A stretch of DNA of 64,000 nucleotides from Thalassospira lucentensis (GCF_011806425.1 NZ_JAATOV010000007.1:204715-268714); one strand, 5' to 3'. Shown: positions 55,324 to 64,000, counted from the stretch's first letter. Made by a program: numbers and translations. Notes: generated by a model from the letters alone, not told the origin.

Positions 55324-57252
55324 ATGCTGCAAATTACCGACCTGACCTATCGCATTGGTGGCCGTGTCATCCTTGACCAGGTTTCCCTGACCATCCCTGC
55401 CGGGCATAAGGTCGGGCTGATTGGGCGCAATGGGGCGGGTAAATCCACCCTGCTCAAACTGATTTCCGGTGAACTGGCAACCGATGGCGGCGATGTCCGC
55501 CTGTCCAAGCGCGCCCGCATGGGTGTGGTTTCACAAGAAGCCCCGGCGGGCAGCCGCTCCTTGCTGGAAACCGTTCTGGCCGCGGATACCGAACGTGCGT
55601 CCCTTCTCGAAGAAGCCGAAACCACCACCGATCCGCTGCGCATTGCCGAAGTCCACACCCGTCTGGCCGATATCGATGCCCACACCGCCGAAGCCCGTGC
55701 GGCATCTATTCTCTCAGGCCTTGGCTTTGATGCCGACGCCCAGCGCCGCGCCTGTGATGATTTCTCGGGCGGCTGGCGGATGCGTGTCGCCTTGGCTGCA
55801 ACGCTGTTCCTGCGCCCTGATTTGCTTCTGCTTGATGAGCCGACCAACCACCTTGATCTTGAAGCCACCATCTGGCTTGAAAACTATCTGATCAACTATC
55901 CCGGCACCATCATCCTGATCAGTCACGATCGCGATCTTTTGAACCGTGCGGTCAAAAGCATTGCCCATCTGCATGACGGCACCGTCACCCTATATGGCGG
56001 CAATTACGACAAATTCGCCAAAACGCGTCGCGAACAGATGGAACTGGCGTCCAAGCATTACGACAAACAGATCGCCCAGCAAAAGCATCTGCAATCCTTC
56101 ATTGATCGCTTCCGCGCCAAGGCCAGCAAGGCCAAACAGGCCCAAAGCCGTATCAAAATGCTTGAAAAAATGGGCCCGGCCATCCCGGTCGTCGAAGATC
56201 GCGGCATTTCGTTTGACTTCCCAAGCCCCAAGGAACTGCCACCACCCCTGATCAATATTCATCAGGGCGATGTTGGCTATACCGAAGGCAATCCGGTCCT
56301 TCGCAACATCAGCCTGCGGGTTGATATGGATGACCGCATTGCGCTGTTGGGTGCGAATGGTAACGGTAAATCAACGCTGGCCAAATTGCTGGCTGACCGT
56401 CTTGAACTGATGTCGGGTGAAAAGCATTCATCAAACAAACTGCGCATCGGCTATTTCGCGCAGCACCAAACCGATGAACTGCGCGGTGACGAAACACCCT
56501 ATCAGCACATGGCATCCCTCATGCCCGATGTCATCGAACACAAAGTCCGCGCCCAACTCGGCCGCTTTGCATTCGAAGGCCAAAAAGGCGACACCAAGGT
56601 CAAGGACCTCTCTGGTGGTGAAAAGGCGCGCCTTTTGTTTGCGCTAATGACCCTTGATGCCCCGCATATGCTCATCCTCGATGAGCCGACCAACCACCTT
56701 GATATCGACAGCCGCGACGCGCTGAACCATGCGCTCAACGCCTATGAAGGTGCCGTGATCATCATCAGCCACGATCCCTACCTGATCGAAGCCTGTGCCG
56801 ATCGTCTGGTTCTGGTCGCCGATGGTACCGTCTCCGCCTTTGAAGGCGACGTTGCCGAATATCGCCAATATTTGCTCGACCGGGCGCGCATGGAACGCCG
56901 GGCCAACAAAAACGGCGGCGATGATGGCGACAACGGCAACGGCAATGGTGGAAATGGCGGCAAAGACGCCAAACGCGACCGTAAGGCAGAACGCCAAAAG
57001 GCCGCCGAAAAGCGTAAAATCGCAGCCCCCATCAAACGCGAAGTGCAAAAGCTTGAAGCCGACATGGAAAAGCTGACCGCGCGCAAAGCCAAGATCGAAC
57101 TCGATATGGCCGATCCGACGCTTTACGAAGACGCCAATGCCGACAAGCTGACCAAAACGCGCCAGGAACTCTCCAAGGTCGAAAACGACCTTGCGATGGT
57201 CGAACAAAAATGGATCGAAAAGCAGGAAGAATACGACGCAATGGTCGCCTAA
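55324..57252 (+). CDS. ABC-F family ATPase
   Basis: A 642-residue soluble tandem ABC ATPase without membrane domains. Walker A motifs GRNGAGKSTLLKL and GANGNGKSTLAKL, signatures FSGGWRMRVALA and LSGGEKARLLFA, and Walker B LLLLDEPTNHLDLEAT and MLILDEPTNHLDIDSR are all intact. A linker with an arm follows the first domain. The C-terminus is a coiled coil after a Gly/Asn-rich stretch (GGDDGDNGNGNGGNGG). ABC-F proteins act on ribosomes stalled or assembling (Uup/YheS type). The start ATG at 55324 begins the first strand. Confidence 0.93.
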   Translation: MLQITDLTYRIGGRVILDQVSLTIPAGHKVGLIGRNGAGKSTLLKLISGELATDGGDVRLSKRARMGVVSQEAPAGSRSLLETVLAADTERASLLEEAETTTDPLRIAEVHTRLADIDAHTAEARAASILSGLGFDADAQRRACDDFSGGWRMRVALAATLFLRPDLLLLDEPTNHLDLEATIWLENYLINYPGTIILISHDRDLLNRAVKSIAHLHDGTVTLYGGNYDKFAKTRREQMELASKHYDKQIAQQKHLQSFIDRFRAKASKAKQAQSRIKMLEKMGPAIPVVEDRGISFDFPSPKELPPPLINIHQGDVGYTEGNPVLRNISLRVDMDDRIALLGANGNGKSTLAKLLADRLELMSGEKHSSNKLRIGYFAQHQTDELRGDETPYQHMASLMPDVIEHKVRAQLGRFAFEGQKGDTKVKDLSGGEKARLLFALMTLDAPHMLILDEPTNHLDIDSRDALNHALNAYEGAVIIISHDPYLIEACADRLVLVADGTVSAFEGDVAEYRQYLLDRARMERRANKNGGDDGDNGNGNGGNGGKDAKRDRKAERQKAAEKRKIAAPIKREVQKLEADMEKLTARKAKIELDMADPTLYEDANADKLTKTRQELSKVENDLAMVEQKWIEKQEEYDAMVA

Positions 57253-57277
57253 TCCGCCCACCCAGTATTCGCAGCAA

Positions 57278-57313
57278 AAAAAGACAGGCTTGGACATTCC
57301 AGCCTGTCTTTTT
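57278..57313. terminator. Bidirectional terminator after the ABC-F gene
   Basis: A 13-bp stem (57278-57290 with 57301-57313), 10-base loop, with A- and T-runs. Lies between the ABC-F gene and the convergent sensor gene. Confidence 0.83.
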
Positions 57314-57350
57314 CGTTTGCACCATCCCTATGCCTTCTGGCCACATCGCC

Positions 57351-59309
57351 CTACTGGTTTAAATAGCGCTGCTCAATCGCGGCGGACTTTCGGCTTTTTT
57401 TGTCGGCGTTCATTTTGTCTTCTGCCATCGCCAATAATGTATCGTGATTGCTGCTTTCTTGCGGATAGACAACCATCCCCATGCTCGCCCCCACGGTTAG
57501 GCTTAAGCCGCCAAACTCCATCTGGCGCTGGATCGATGCGGTGATTTTCTGCGCAATCCAATCGGCCTTTTCGGTCGAGCTGACATTCTCATGGATCACC
57601 GCAAAGCTATCGGCCCGCAGTCGCGCCACCGTGTCCCCGCTTTGCACCGTGCGTTTAATCCGGTCCCCGACTTTGCGCAGCACCTGATCACCAATCTCAT
57701 GGCCATAGCGATCATTGATCTGCCCAAACCGATCAAGATTAAGAACCAAAACCGCCACCGAATGCCCCTGCGCATCCCCATGGCGGCACGCCACTTCCAA
57801 CCGGTCCTCAAACAACAACCGATTGGCAAGCCCGGTCAGGGCATCGTGATTTGCCTGCCGCCAAAGCGTCGGCGCACTTTCGCTTTGGCGTAAGATATCA
57901 ACGGCAAGCTCAACAAAATGCACATCGCTGCTTTCGGGGTCGGTGATCGCCCGGATCACCACATTGGCCTGATAATAGCTGCCACTTTTGCGCCGGTTGC
58001 ACACATCCCCTTCCCAAATGCCATTGGCCCGTGCCGCCATCAAAATATCTGAAAGCGGCTCGGCCTCTTCGGGTCTGGCACGCAGGAATGACAGCGGCTG
58101 ACCAATTGCTTCTTCGGGCAAATAGCCGGTCATCGCGGTAAAGCCCGGATTGACCTTGGCAATGATGCCGTTTTCATCGGTCACCAACACACTGCTTTTT
58201 GACGCATGCAAAACCTGCTGGGACAGTTGCGCATCAAAGCTGGTCGATACTTGACGTTGGCGTGCCCACGCATACAACCCACTGACAATCGCCATCAACG
58301 CGATAAACGCCCCGCTCAGGATCAAGATAACCCGGCGTTCCGGCCACAAAAGCGTACTTAAAACGTCCCGTGGCAAATATGTCCCGACATACAGGTTCAA
58401 ACGGCTGTCATTTTGGCCATCGCCGCCAAAAATCACCGAAAGGCTTCGGGTAGAATGCCGCGCAAGGAAAATGTCGGTCGCCTGCAAAAGCTCGACGGTG
58501 AAAAATCCTTTTTCCGTCTCAAAGCTTTCAAGTCCAATGCGCATATTCTCCCACGCCCTGGGATACCGATCGGCAAAAACGCGGGCGGTGTTGGTTAAAT
58601 CCAACGCCCAGTTTTCCCCGCTCTCCCCGCCAAGGATCCAGTTGCCATCGCGATCAACAACAAACGGCTTCAACCCGCCATCGGATAAGGGCGCGACCAG
58701 ATCAAACAACACCGGCTCAGCGCGTAAATTCACCACCACAACGCCCAACCGCGCGCCTGTGCGATCAAATACCGGCGACGACATGCGAATGACCGGCTTG
58801 ATCGGCTTTTCGATCCGGCCAAATTCCTCATTCAGATCAATGCCCGAAATATATACCGTGCCGCGCGGGGCATTCTGCGCCATTCTGAAATAGGGCCGCG
58901 TTGATTTATCCTGAAGGTTCGGCGGTGCGACGGCAAACGGAACGCCGCTGGCGTAATTGACCCGCACCGTTTCCATCCCCTCGGTATTTAAAAACCGGAT
59001 CTGGTCATAAATGCCCCGGCGCAGCGTAAACAGCATAAATTCATCCGTCAGGCGCGCGATCCCGGCCCCGCCGTCGGAAATCGCCTCAAGATGCGTGCTT
59101 TCCGTCAGGATCAATAAATCTGACACAACGCTGTCGATGCGTTCTTGCAAGGTCGATATGCCCTTGCCCAACGCAACCCGTTTGTTTTCCGCAATGGTCT
59201 GTTCGCGCAGAACCGTCCCATCCCAAATCAAAAAACCGGCAAGGATGGCAAACACCGCCCCCAACGGCACAAAACAGACCAAAAATGATTGAAGATGTCC
59301 CCGCGTCAC
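57351..59309 (-). CDS. Membrane sensor with Cache-like, PAS and degenerate GGDEF domains
   Basis: A 652-residue protein. A membrane helix (about 13-30) and a second (about 335-355) enclose a periplasmic sensor of ~300 residues, probably dCache-like. A PAS domain follows (VLVTDENGIIAKVNPGFTAM, then TGYLPEEAIGQPLSFLR), then a GGDEF-family domain (HDALTGLANRLLFEDRL, LNLDRFGQINDRYGHEIGD). The catalytic GGDEF position reads RADSF, so diguanylate cyclase activity is unlikely; no EAL domain follows. It may bind c-di-GMP/GTP or act by interaction. The GTG start has AAAGGGG upstream. The first autotransporter is divergent from it. Confidence 0.88.
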   Translation of the reverse strand: MTRGHLQSFLVCFVPLGAVFAILAGFLIWDGTVLREQTIAENKRVALGKGISTLQERIDSVVSDLLILTESTHLEAISDGGAGIARLTDEFMLFTLRRGIYDQIRFLNTEGMETVRVNYASGVPFAVAPPNLQDKSTRPYFRMAQNAPRGTVYISGIDLNEEFGRIEKPIKPVIRMSSPVFDRTGARLGVVVVNLRAEPVLFDLVAPLSDGGLKPFVVDRDGNWILGGESGENWALDLTNTARVFADRYPRAWENMRIGLESFETEKGFFTVELLQATDIFLARHSTRSLSVIFGGDGQNDSRLNLYVGTYLPRDVLSTLLWPERRVILILSGAFIALMAIVSGLYAWARQRQVSTSFDAQLSQQVLHASKSSVLVTDENGIIAKVNPGFTAMTGYLPEEAIGQPLSFLRARPEEAEPLSDILMAARANGIWEGDVCNRRKSGSYYQANVVIRAITDPESSDVHFVELAVDILRQSESAPTLWRQANHDALTGLANRLLFEDRLEVACRHGDAQGHSVAVLVLNLDRFGQINDRYGHEIGDQVLRKVGDRIKRTVQSGDTVARLRADSFAVIHENVSSTEKADWIAQKITASIQRQMEFGGLSLTVGASMGMVVYPQESSNHDTLLAMAEDKMNADKKSRKSAAIEQRYLNQ

Positions 59310-59838
59310 GCACCGCCCCTTTACCCAACCCAGACCCGACTATTTACGCTCCATACGCAACCATAACATGCCAATCGTATATTATACATCCGAATAATAC
59401 ACTATCCAAAATTCGCATCACCTAAAAATAGACGCCCGCCAAACCAGCCTTTGTTTAAGTGTAAAACCGTGCGAAGGAATCGGATAAATCCGCATCTCAA
59501 ATCTGCCCCTCCCGCAAAATCAGCATCCCGCTGGCACATCAGAAAACCCAAAACATGCTGATGTGACCAAAACCCAAACCAACAGATTGATGATCCACAA
59601 CTTCAAATAGCGGCCAAGAAATGAATTCTGACACTTTCAGACACTTTCAGACATTTCCTGACACATTCTGACAATCGCCCGCCAAGCCATTGCAATACCG
59701 CCCCTTATCCGTCATGCGCAACACCTTCTACGACCGATCACATATTGATGCCGCGCCACCACAGCACAGCATCACACATGTGCTCGACCTACAACCGATG
59801 CGCGTTTGCGCTCAAACCACGACCAAGGGGACTACGTT
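59310..59838. other. Upstream region of autotransporter copy 1
   Basis: 529 bases between the divergent sensor and autotransporter genes. The sensor-side half is A+T-rich with no recognised gene. The autotransporter side has the phased repeat (59628-59677) and a short overlapping frame (59798-59914), both listed separately. Confidence 0.55.
59628..59677 (+). repeat. Five 10-bp-phased direct repeats C(T/A)GACA-N4
   Basis: Five contiguous 10-bp units: CTGACACTTT, CAGACACTTT, CAGACATTTC, CTGACACATT and CTGACAATCG. The exact helical phase suggests a tandem binding site for a regulator on one DNA face. A shorter version with the same phase lies upstream of the second autotransporter (62183-62212). 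Confidence 0.7.
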
Positions 59839-59914
59839 TTGGGGTATTTCGGGTTTAAAACCACATCATCACTGCTGGCAGGCAGCACCGTACTTGCGCT
59901 TGCCGCATTTGTGA
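59798..59914 (+). other. Short overlapping frame upstream of autotransporter copy 1
   Basis: An ATG at 59798 opens a 38-codon frame (MRVCAQTTTKGTTFWG at its start) that overlaps the autotransporter start in another frame. The second autotransporter has an equivalent ATG at exactly the same distance (41 bases) before its proposed TTG start. Leader peptide or coincidence of duplication. Confidence 0.35.
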
Positions 59915-61728
59915 TGCCATCAACCGCACAGGCCATGTCATCGACCTGTAAAAATGCATCTGACCTAACATCAAGAATTTTCGCGCTCCCAGTAGACCAA
60001 AACCTGACCTATGGGGACCATCAGAATTTGGCCGTCGAAAAGGGTGAAAAGTTCTCTCTGACTTTTAACAACCTCGGCAATTCCCGCCTCGATTTAACCA
60101 TTACCTCAGCCGTCTTTTCCATTCCGTCTTCGGTAACTATTCCCGGAAATCAGTCAAAGCAGGTTTTGTTTACCGCGATCTCTGATTCATCTGCGGCCGA
60201 GTTTGTCTTGCGTCGTAACGGTGCAAATTCCCCCGCAAGAATGTCCAATGACGACGAGGGAAAATTCCAGATAAGCCGTGCCCGCTGCAACCCGGCAACC
60301 GGCGTTTCCTATGAAAGTGAAACCACGTCCAAGGGTGTCACCAGCGCGGTTGCCCGCTCGCAAACCACGGTCATTCAGCAAAATACCGGCGCACGTGTCG
60401 CCACCGTAATCGGCAGTGCCGGTGCGGGCACCACAGGGACAACCGGCGGCAATAACGGCACCGGCGCCAATGGTTCTGGCAATGCTGGCACCGGGCAGGA
60501 TGGTGTGGTTGATGACAAAAATTCATTCACCCAGGCCGGCACCCAGGCCGGTTTTGCCACCCCATTTGGCACCCGCAATGACAATAACCGCGACAGCCGC
60601 GATGTCATGCGCCGTCTGGCGCTCAGCTCAAGCTTTGACAGCTCTGTGATGGCGGCTGATTTTGCCCGCGATCATGCGCTGGCCCTTGGCCCGACCGATC
60701 AGGGCACCGTTGGCGGCGCGTCTGGCGTTGATGGCCGTTCTGCGTTGGCCAATGCCTCCCCCATCACGATTTGGGGTCACGGTTCTTACACCTCGGTCGA
60801 TAATGATTACGCCCAAGGCACCATTGATAACACTTATGATGGCGACGTCTGGGGCTATAACATTGGCGCGGATTACCGCTTTGCCAACAATGTCGTTGCC
60901 GGTCTGTCGCTGGGCTATAACGATACCGACCTGACCACGTCGTTTAATGACGGCACCTATCAGGAAAATGCCTGGGTGATCTCGCCTTATGCCATTTTCA
61001 GCCCGGTGCAAAACCTGTCGCTAATCGCCGAAGGCGGTTATTCGCAGGGCGATATCGACGTCACCCGCAACAATGACGCGGTCAATGGCAAAACAGAATC
61101 AGCATTGTGGTACGCATCGGTCAAAGGCATCTATGCCTATCGCCCGATCGCCGACAGCCCGCTGACGCTCAGCCCGTCTGTATCGCTTTTGGCGTCACGC
61201 AAAAACATCGACAGCTACACCGAAAGCGATGGCACCTTTGTCGACAGCTCGCGCTCCAACACCCGTCAGATCAAACCGTCGCTAGAAGCCGCCTATGATT
61301 TTGGCTTTAACACCCTGACCATCACCCCGTTTGTTGAAACCGGGCTGGTCTATGACTTCACCGACGAACTGAACAACGACAAAACCGCCTTTAACATTGG
61401 TGGCGGTGTGCGCATGTCGGATCGTTCAACCGGCTTTAATGCCGCACTCGAGGCCAGCTACCTCGCCGGGCGTACCGATTACACCGAATACACCATTGCC
61501 GGCACCATCAGCTATGGCTTTGACCTGCGCACCGAAAACGGCCAATCCTTTGGCGTCATGACCCCGTTCTTTGGCAGTGACGTTGACGAATATGGCAACC
61601 AGTCCATGACCGGTGGCCTTGGCTTTGACGCAGGCCCAATGACCAGCCGCCTGTCACTGGCCCATGACATTGCCCAAAACAGCAACGCCGACAGCTCGGT
61701 CCAACTTTCCATGTCCGTGCCGTTCTAA
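59839..61728 (+). CDS. Autotransporter with small passenger, copy 1
   Basis: About 629 residues. The signal peptide (GFKTTSSLLAGSTVLALAAF up to STAQA) precedes a ~120-residue beta-rich passenger with one Cys near each end (STCKNA, RARCNP). A Gly/Thr-rich linker (GTTGTTGGNNGTGANGSG) and a ~290-residue C-terminal barrel follow, starting near ITIWGHGSYTS and ending in Phe (SMSVPF), as outer-membrane proteins do. I propose TTG at 59839 as start, with AAGGGG eight bases upstream, because the second copy conserves both. The passenger would be displayed outside the outer membrane; function unknown. Confidence 0.82.
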   Translation: MGYFGFKTTSSLLAGSTVLALAAFVMPSTAQAMSSTCKNASDLTSRIFALPVDQNLTYGDHQNLAVEKGEKFSLTFNNLGNSRLDLTITSAVFSIPSSVTIPGNQSKQVLFTAISDSSAAEFVLRRNGANSPARMSNDDEGKFQISRARCNPATGVSYESETTSKGVTSAVARSQTTVIQQNTGARVATVIGSAGAGTTGTTGGNNGTGANGSGNAGTGQDGVVDDKNSFTQAGTQAGFATPFGTRNDNNRDSRDVMRRLALSSSFDSSVMAADFARDHALALGPTDQGTVGGASGVDGRSALANASPITIWGHGSYTSVDNDYAQGTIDNTYDGDVWGYNIGADYRFANNVVAGLSLGYNDTDLTTSFNDGTYQENAWVISPYAIFSPVQNLSLIAEGGYSQGDIDVTRNNDAVNGKTESALWYASVKGIYAYRPIADSPLTLSPSVSLLASRKNIDSYTESDGTFVDSSRSNTRQIKPSLEAAYDFGFNTLTITPFVETGLVYDFTDELNNDKTAFNIGGGVRMSDRSTGFNAALEASYLAGRTDYTEYTIAGTISYGFDLRTENGQSFGVMTPFFGSDVDEYGNQSMTGGLGFDAGPMTSRLSLAHDIAQNSNADSSVQLSMSVPF

Positions 61729-61767
61729 GCAAAGCTTCGCTTAACGCGCCAGACCAAGACCTAAAAC

Positions 61768-61807
61768 AACAGCCGCACCGGGAAACCGGTGCGGCTGTTT
61801 CTTTTGG
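61768..61807 (+). terminator. Terminator after autotransporter copy 1
   Basis: A perfect 14-bp stem (61768-61781 with 61786-61799) with GAAA loop, followed by TTCTTTT. Confidence 0.85.
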
Positions 61808-61920
61808 CTGAACCGCGCGCGTATTGCCCCCCATGCAACTCACCGACAAACCCCGTCATTCCTGCGCACGCCATCATCATTCCTACGCATGCAGACCTAA
61901 TCCCCGCCCCCATCGCCGTC

Positions 61921-61962
61921 ATCCCCGCAAAGCCTGCCCCCGCGAAGGCGGGGGGCGGGGAT
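61921..61962. repeat. GC-rich palindromic extragenic element
   Basis: Outer arms ATCCCCGC (61921-61928) and GCGGGGAT (61955-61962) enclose an inner hairpin CCCCCGC/GCGGGGG (61937-61954). The sequence GTCATCCCCGC is typical of short palindromic repeats scattered in alphaproteobacterial genomes. Degenerate GTCATTCC-like pieces precede it. Confidence 0.55.
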
Positions 61963-62182
61963 CTCGTCACGCACGCTGCTTCATAAAAACGGACAACAAC
62001 CATTCCGGCGCGTCCGCCAAAGCACCAGAAAAGACTCGGATCAATCCCGCCCCCAAAAGAAACAGCCCCCGAAAGCAGCATCCAAATCGGCGCAGAACCA
62101 TGCCTCAAACATGCGTATCTCAACAAAATAGAACCAAAAAGTTGATGATCATAAAAAACTAATGCCGCCAAAGAATGCAATC

Positions 62183-62212
62183 CTGACACATTCAGGCAAA
62201 CTCTGACATTCA
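62183..62212 (+). repeat. Three 10-bp-phased direct repeats upstream of autotransporter copy 2
   Basis: CTGACACATT, CAGGCAAACT and CTGACATTCA follow each other at 10-bp steps. The last unit starts 167 bases before the proposed start of copy 2; in copy 1 the last unit starts 171 bases before its start. This conserved spacing supports a shared regulatory role. Confidence 0.6.
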
Positions 62213-62328
62213 CCCGCCCCCCCATTGCACTCAAACCGTTTATCCGCGTAGTCCCTGTAAGCTTTATCGCCGATCGCATGCGCGCACGGGACGCCACCAG
62301 GGCCGCGCCACATGTCGATCCGCCACCA

Positions 62329-62406
62329 ATGCGCGCTTGCGCACTTACCGCCACCAAGGGGAAATCGTTTTGGGGTCTTTCGGGTTTAAAACCACATCAT
62401 CGCTGA
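62329..62406 (+). other. Short overlapping frame upstream of autotransporter copy 2
   Basis: A 25-codon frame (MRACALTATKGKSFWG at its start) ending in TGA at 62404, overlapping the autotransporter start in another frame. It is placed exactly like the frame at 59798 before copy 1. Confidence 0.35.
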
Positions 62407-64000
62407 TCGCAGGCGGCACCATGCTGGCCCTTGCCACATTTGCCATGCCATCGACCGCATGGGCGGCATCTGGTGCCTGTGCGAATGCCGCTAGTATGCA
62501 GGCCATAGCTACAGTAAATGGTTCAGTTTCTACTGGCCGCCCCTTCCCAGACGACAGCACACCGGAGACAAAGTGGGAGGTAAGGAATATAACAGTAAAG
62601 ACAGGTGAAGAGTTTCATGTCGAAGTCAAGAACAACAAGAGTTCATTCGACTTGAGATTAAGCATCCGTTCATCCAATTTTGGTAATCCCGATTATACAA
62701 CAATTGCCAAAGACAGTTCAAAGACCGTGACATTTACGGCAACCTCAGATTCGTCATCTGCCTTTATTCATTTGGATGCCGCTACTCATGATTCTTTCAG
62801 CATATTAAGCGTCAGGTGCGGCGACGATGCCGGCTCTGACAGCAGTTCTCAGGAAACCACCTCGTCTGCCGTCAATGCCGCTGTCTCACGCTCGCAAACC
62901 ACCGTTATTCAGCAAAATATCGGCGCACGTGCGGCCACCATCATCGGCAGTGCCGGGGCGGGTACCGTTGGCACAACCGGCGGCAATAGCGGCACGGGTT
63001 CAACCGGCACCGGAACCGGCAGTGCGGGCACCGGGCAGGATGGGGTGGTCGATGACAGCAATTCCCCGGTTGCCAATTTCGGTTTTGACCAAAACATGAA
63101 CCGCACCTCCGGCACCGCCAATTCCGATGACAACCGCAATGTCATGCGCCGCATGGCCATGCGCGCCAGCTTCGACAGCTCCGTGCTTGCGGCCTCAATG
63201 GCGCAGGATACCCCCCTTGCCCTCGGCCCGACCGATCAGGGCAAGGTTGGCGGTGCGTCTGGTGTTGATGGCCGCTCTGCCTTGACCAACGCATCACCGA
63301 TCACGGTCTGGGGCCATGGTTCCTACACCTCGATTGACAATGATTACAACAATGGCACGCAGGATAACCGCTATGACGGCGATGTCTGGGGCTATAACAT
63401 TGGCGCGGATTACCGCTTTGCCGATGCCCTGATCGCCGGCCTGTCACTGGGTTATAACGACACCGACCTGACCACGACCTTTAATGACGGCACCTATCAG
63501 GAAAATGCCTGGGTGGTCTCGCCCTATGCCATTTACCGCCCGATGGAAAACCTGTCACTCATCGCCGAGGCCGGTTATTCCCAAGGTGATATTGACGTCA
63601 CCCGCAACAATGATGCGGTTTCGGGCAAAACGGACTCTGCCCTGTGGTATGCCTCGCTGACAACATCTTATGATTACCGCCCGATGGACGATCAGCCCTT
63701 CTCACTCAGCCCATCCGTGGCGTTTCTGGCGGCCCGCAAAAACATCGACAGCTACACCGAAAGCGACGGCACCTTTGTCGAAAGTTCGCGCTCCAACACC
63801 CGTCAAATCAAACCGGGGATCGAAGCCGCCTATGATTTTGGCTTTAACACCCTGACCGTCACCCCGTTTGTCGAAACCGGTCTGGTCTATGACTTCACCG
63901 ACGAACTGAACAACGACAAAACTGCCTTTAACATTGGTGGCGGTGTGCGCATGTCGGATCGTTCAACCGGCTTTAATGCCGCACTCGAGGCCAGCTACCT
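62370..64000 (+). CDS. Autotransporter with small passenger, copy 2 (3' partial)
   Basis: The frame is open from TTG 62370 to the end of the window (~543 residues), so the last part of the barrel is missing. Signal peptide, passenger, Gly/Thr-rich linker and barrel follow in the same order as copy 1. The passenger is diverged and richer in A+T, but keeps two Cys (GACANA, SVRCGDD). The linker (SQTTVIQQNIGARAATIIGS) and the barrel are nearly identical to copy 1; in the last ~110 bases of the window I see a single difference. Start chosen by the conserved AAGGGG and TTG. Confidence 0.82.
   Translation, partial: MGSFGFKTTSSLIAGGTMLALATFAMPSTAWAASGACANAASMQAIATVNGSVSTGRPFPDDSTPETKWEVRNITVKTGEEFHVEVKNNKSSFDLRLSIRSSNFGNPDYTTIAKDSSKTVTFTATSDSSSAFIHLDAATHDSFSILSVRCGDDAGSDSSSQETTSSAVNAAVSRSQTTVIQQNIGARAATIIGSAGAGTVGTTGGNSGTGSTGTGTGSAGTGQDGVVDDSNSPVANFGFDQNMNRTSGTANSDDNRNVMRRMAMRASFDSSVLAASMAQDTPLALGPTDQGKVGGASGVDGRSALTNASPITVWGHGSYTSIDNDYNNGTQDNRYDGDVWGYNIGADYRFADALIAGLSLGYNDTDLTTTFNDGTYQENAWVVSPYAIYRPMENLSLIAEAGYSQGDIDVTRNNDAVSGKTDSALWYASLTTSYDYRPMDDQPFSLSPSVAFLAARKNIDSYTESDGTFVESSRSNTRQIKPGIEAAYDFGFNTLTVTPFVETGLVYDFTDELNNDKTAFNIGGGVRMSDRSTGFNAALEASY

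Larger units (their letters stand above)
61729..62369. other. Intergenic region between the two autotransporters
   Basis: 641 bases without a supported gene. It contains the terminator of copy 1, a GC-rich palindromic element (61921-61962), three phased repeats (62183-62212) and the short frame at 62329-62406. From about 62180 onward it resembles the region upstream of copy 1. Confidence 0.6.

Overview
The window looks like a chromosomal segment of a Rhodospirillales-type alphaproteobacterium, most likely Thalassospira or a close relative. This rests on remembered gene content and gene order: fabI-aroC, dxs/ispA/xseB/tlyA, ppk-ppx, hdaA beside a PerM-like permease, purM-purN, ndk, ABC-F, and tiny aa3-type oxidase subunit IV proteins. 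No rRNA, tRNA, IS element or CRISPR array was recognised.

Layout. 1-2.6 kb: end of an acyl-adenylating enzyme fused to a heme-oxygenase-like diiron domain, then an SDR and a secreted TPR protein. 2.7-9.7 kb: YihY membrane protein, fabI, aroC, a protein resembling an inactivated retropepsin with a Pro-rich tail, a TetR gene, a DUF2269 membrane protein and a GlcG/HbpS protein. 9.7-11.1 kb: an AT-rich glycosyltransferase-like membrane gene, probably acquired. 11.1-25.1 kb: tlyA, dxs, ispA and xseB, all on the minus strand, separated by a malonate uptake and catabolism cluster (GntR regulator, matPQMAB, SDR), two zinc-ribbon/TM2 proteins and a hydrolase. 25.3-30.5 kb: HDAC-like deacetylase, single-cysteine ArsR regulator, EipB-like and SPOR lipoproteins, and a penicillin-acylase-like Ntn hydrolase.

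30.6-37 kb: aspS, sixA, ppk1, ppx. 37.2-42.7 kb: an accessory block (DUF1835, LysR/NmrA pair, DUF1348, AhpD/TetR pair) before rnd. 44-46.7 kb: a rimB-rimK-aspartoacylase-like trio suggesting amino-acid ligation and removal. 46.7-57.3 kb: housekeeping genes hdaA, PerM, DUF2066, purMN, ndk and ABC-F, with two tiny oxidase-subunit-IV-like proteins around a P-loop kinase. 57.3-64 kb: a membrane sensor with a degenerate GGDEF motif, then two tandem autotransporters with nearly identical barrels and diverged passengers. Each autotransporter is preceded by a 10-bp-phased repeat array.

How parts work together: matP/Q/M import a dicarboxylate (inferred malonate), MatB makes malonyl-CoA and MatA decarboxylates it to acetyl-CoA, with GTATAC-centred palindromes as likely operators of the GntR regulator. 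ppk, ppx and sixA concern polyphosphate and phosphohistidine. The strongest leads are the phased arrays and modular autotransporters, the ligase/diiron fusion with an internal ribosome site, the RimK/RimB/aspartoacylase trio with a dead retropepsin paralogue elsewhere, and the tandem oxidase-subunit-like microproteins.
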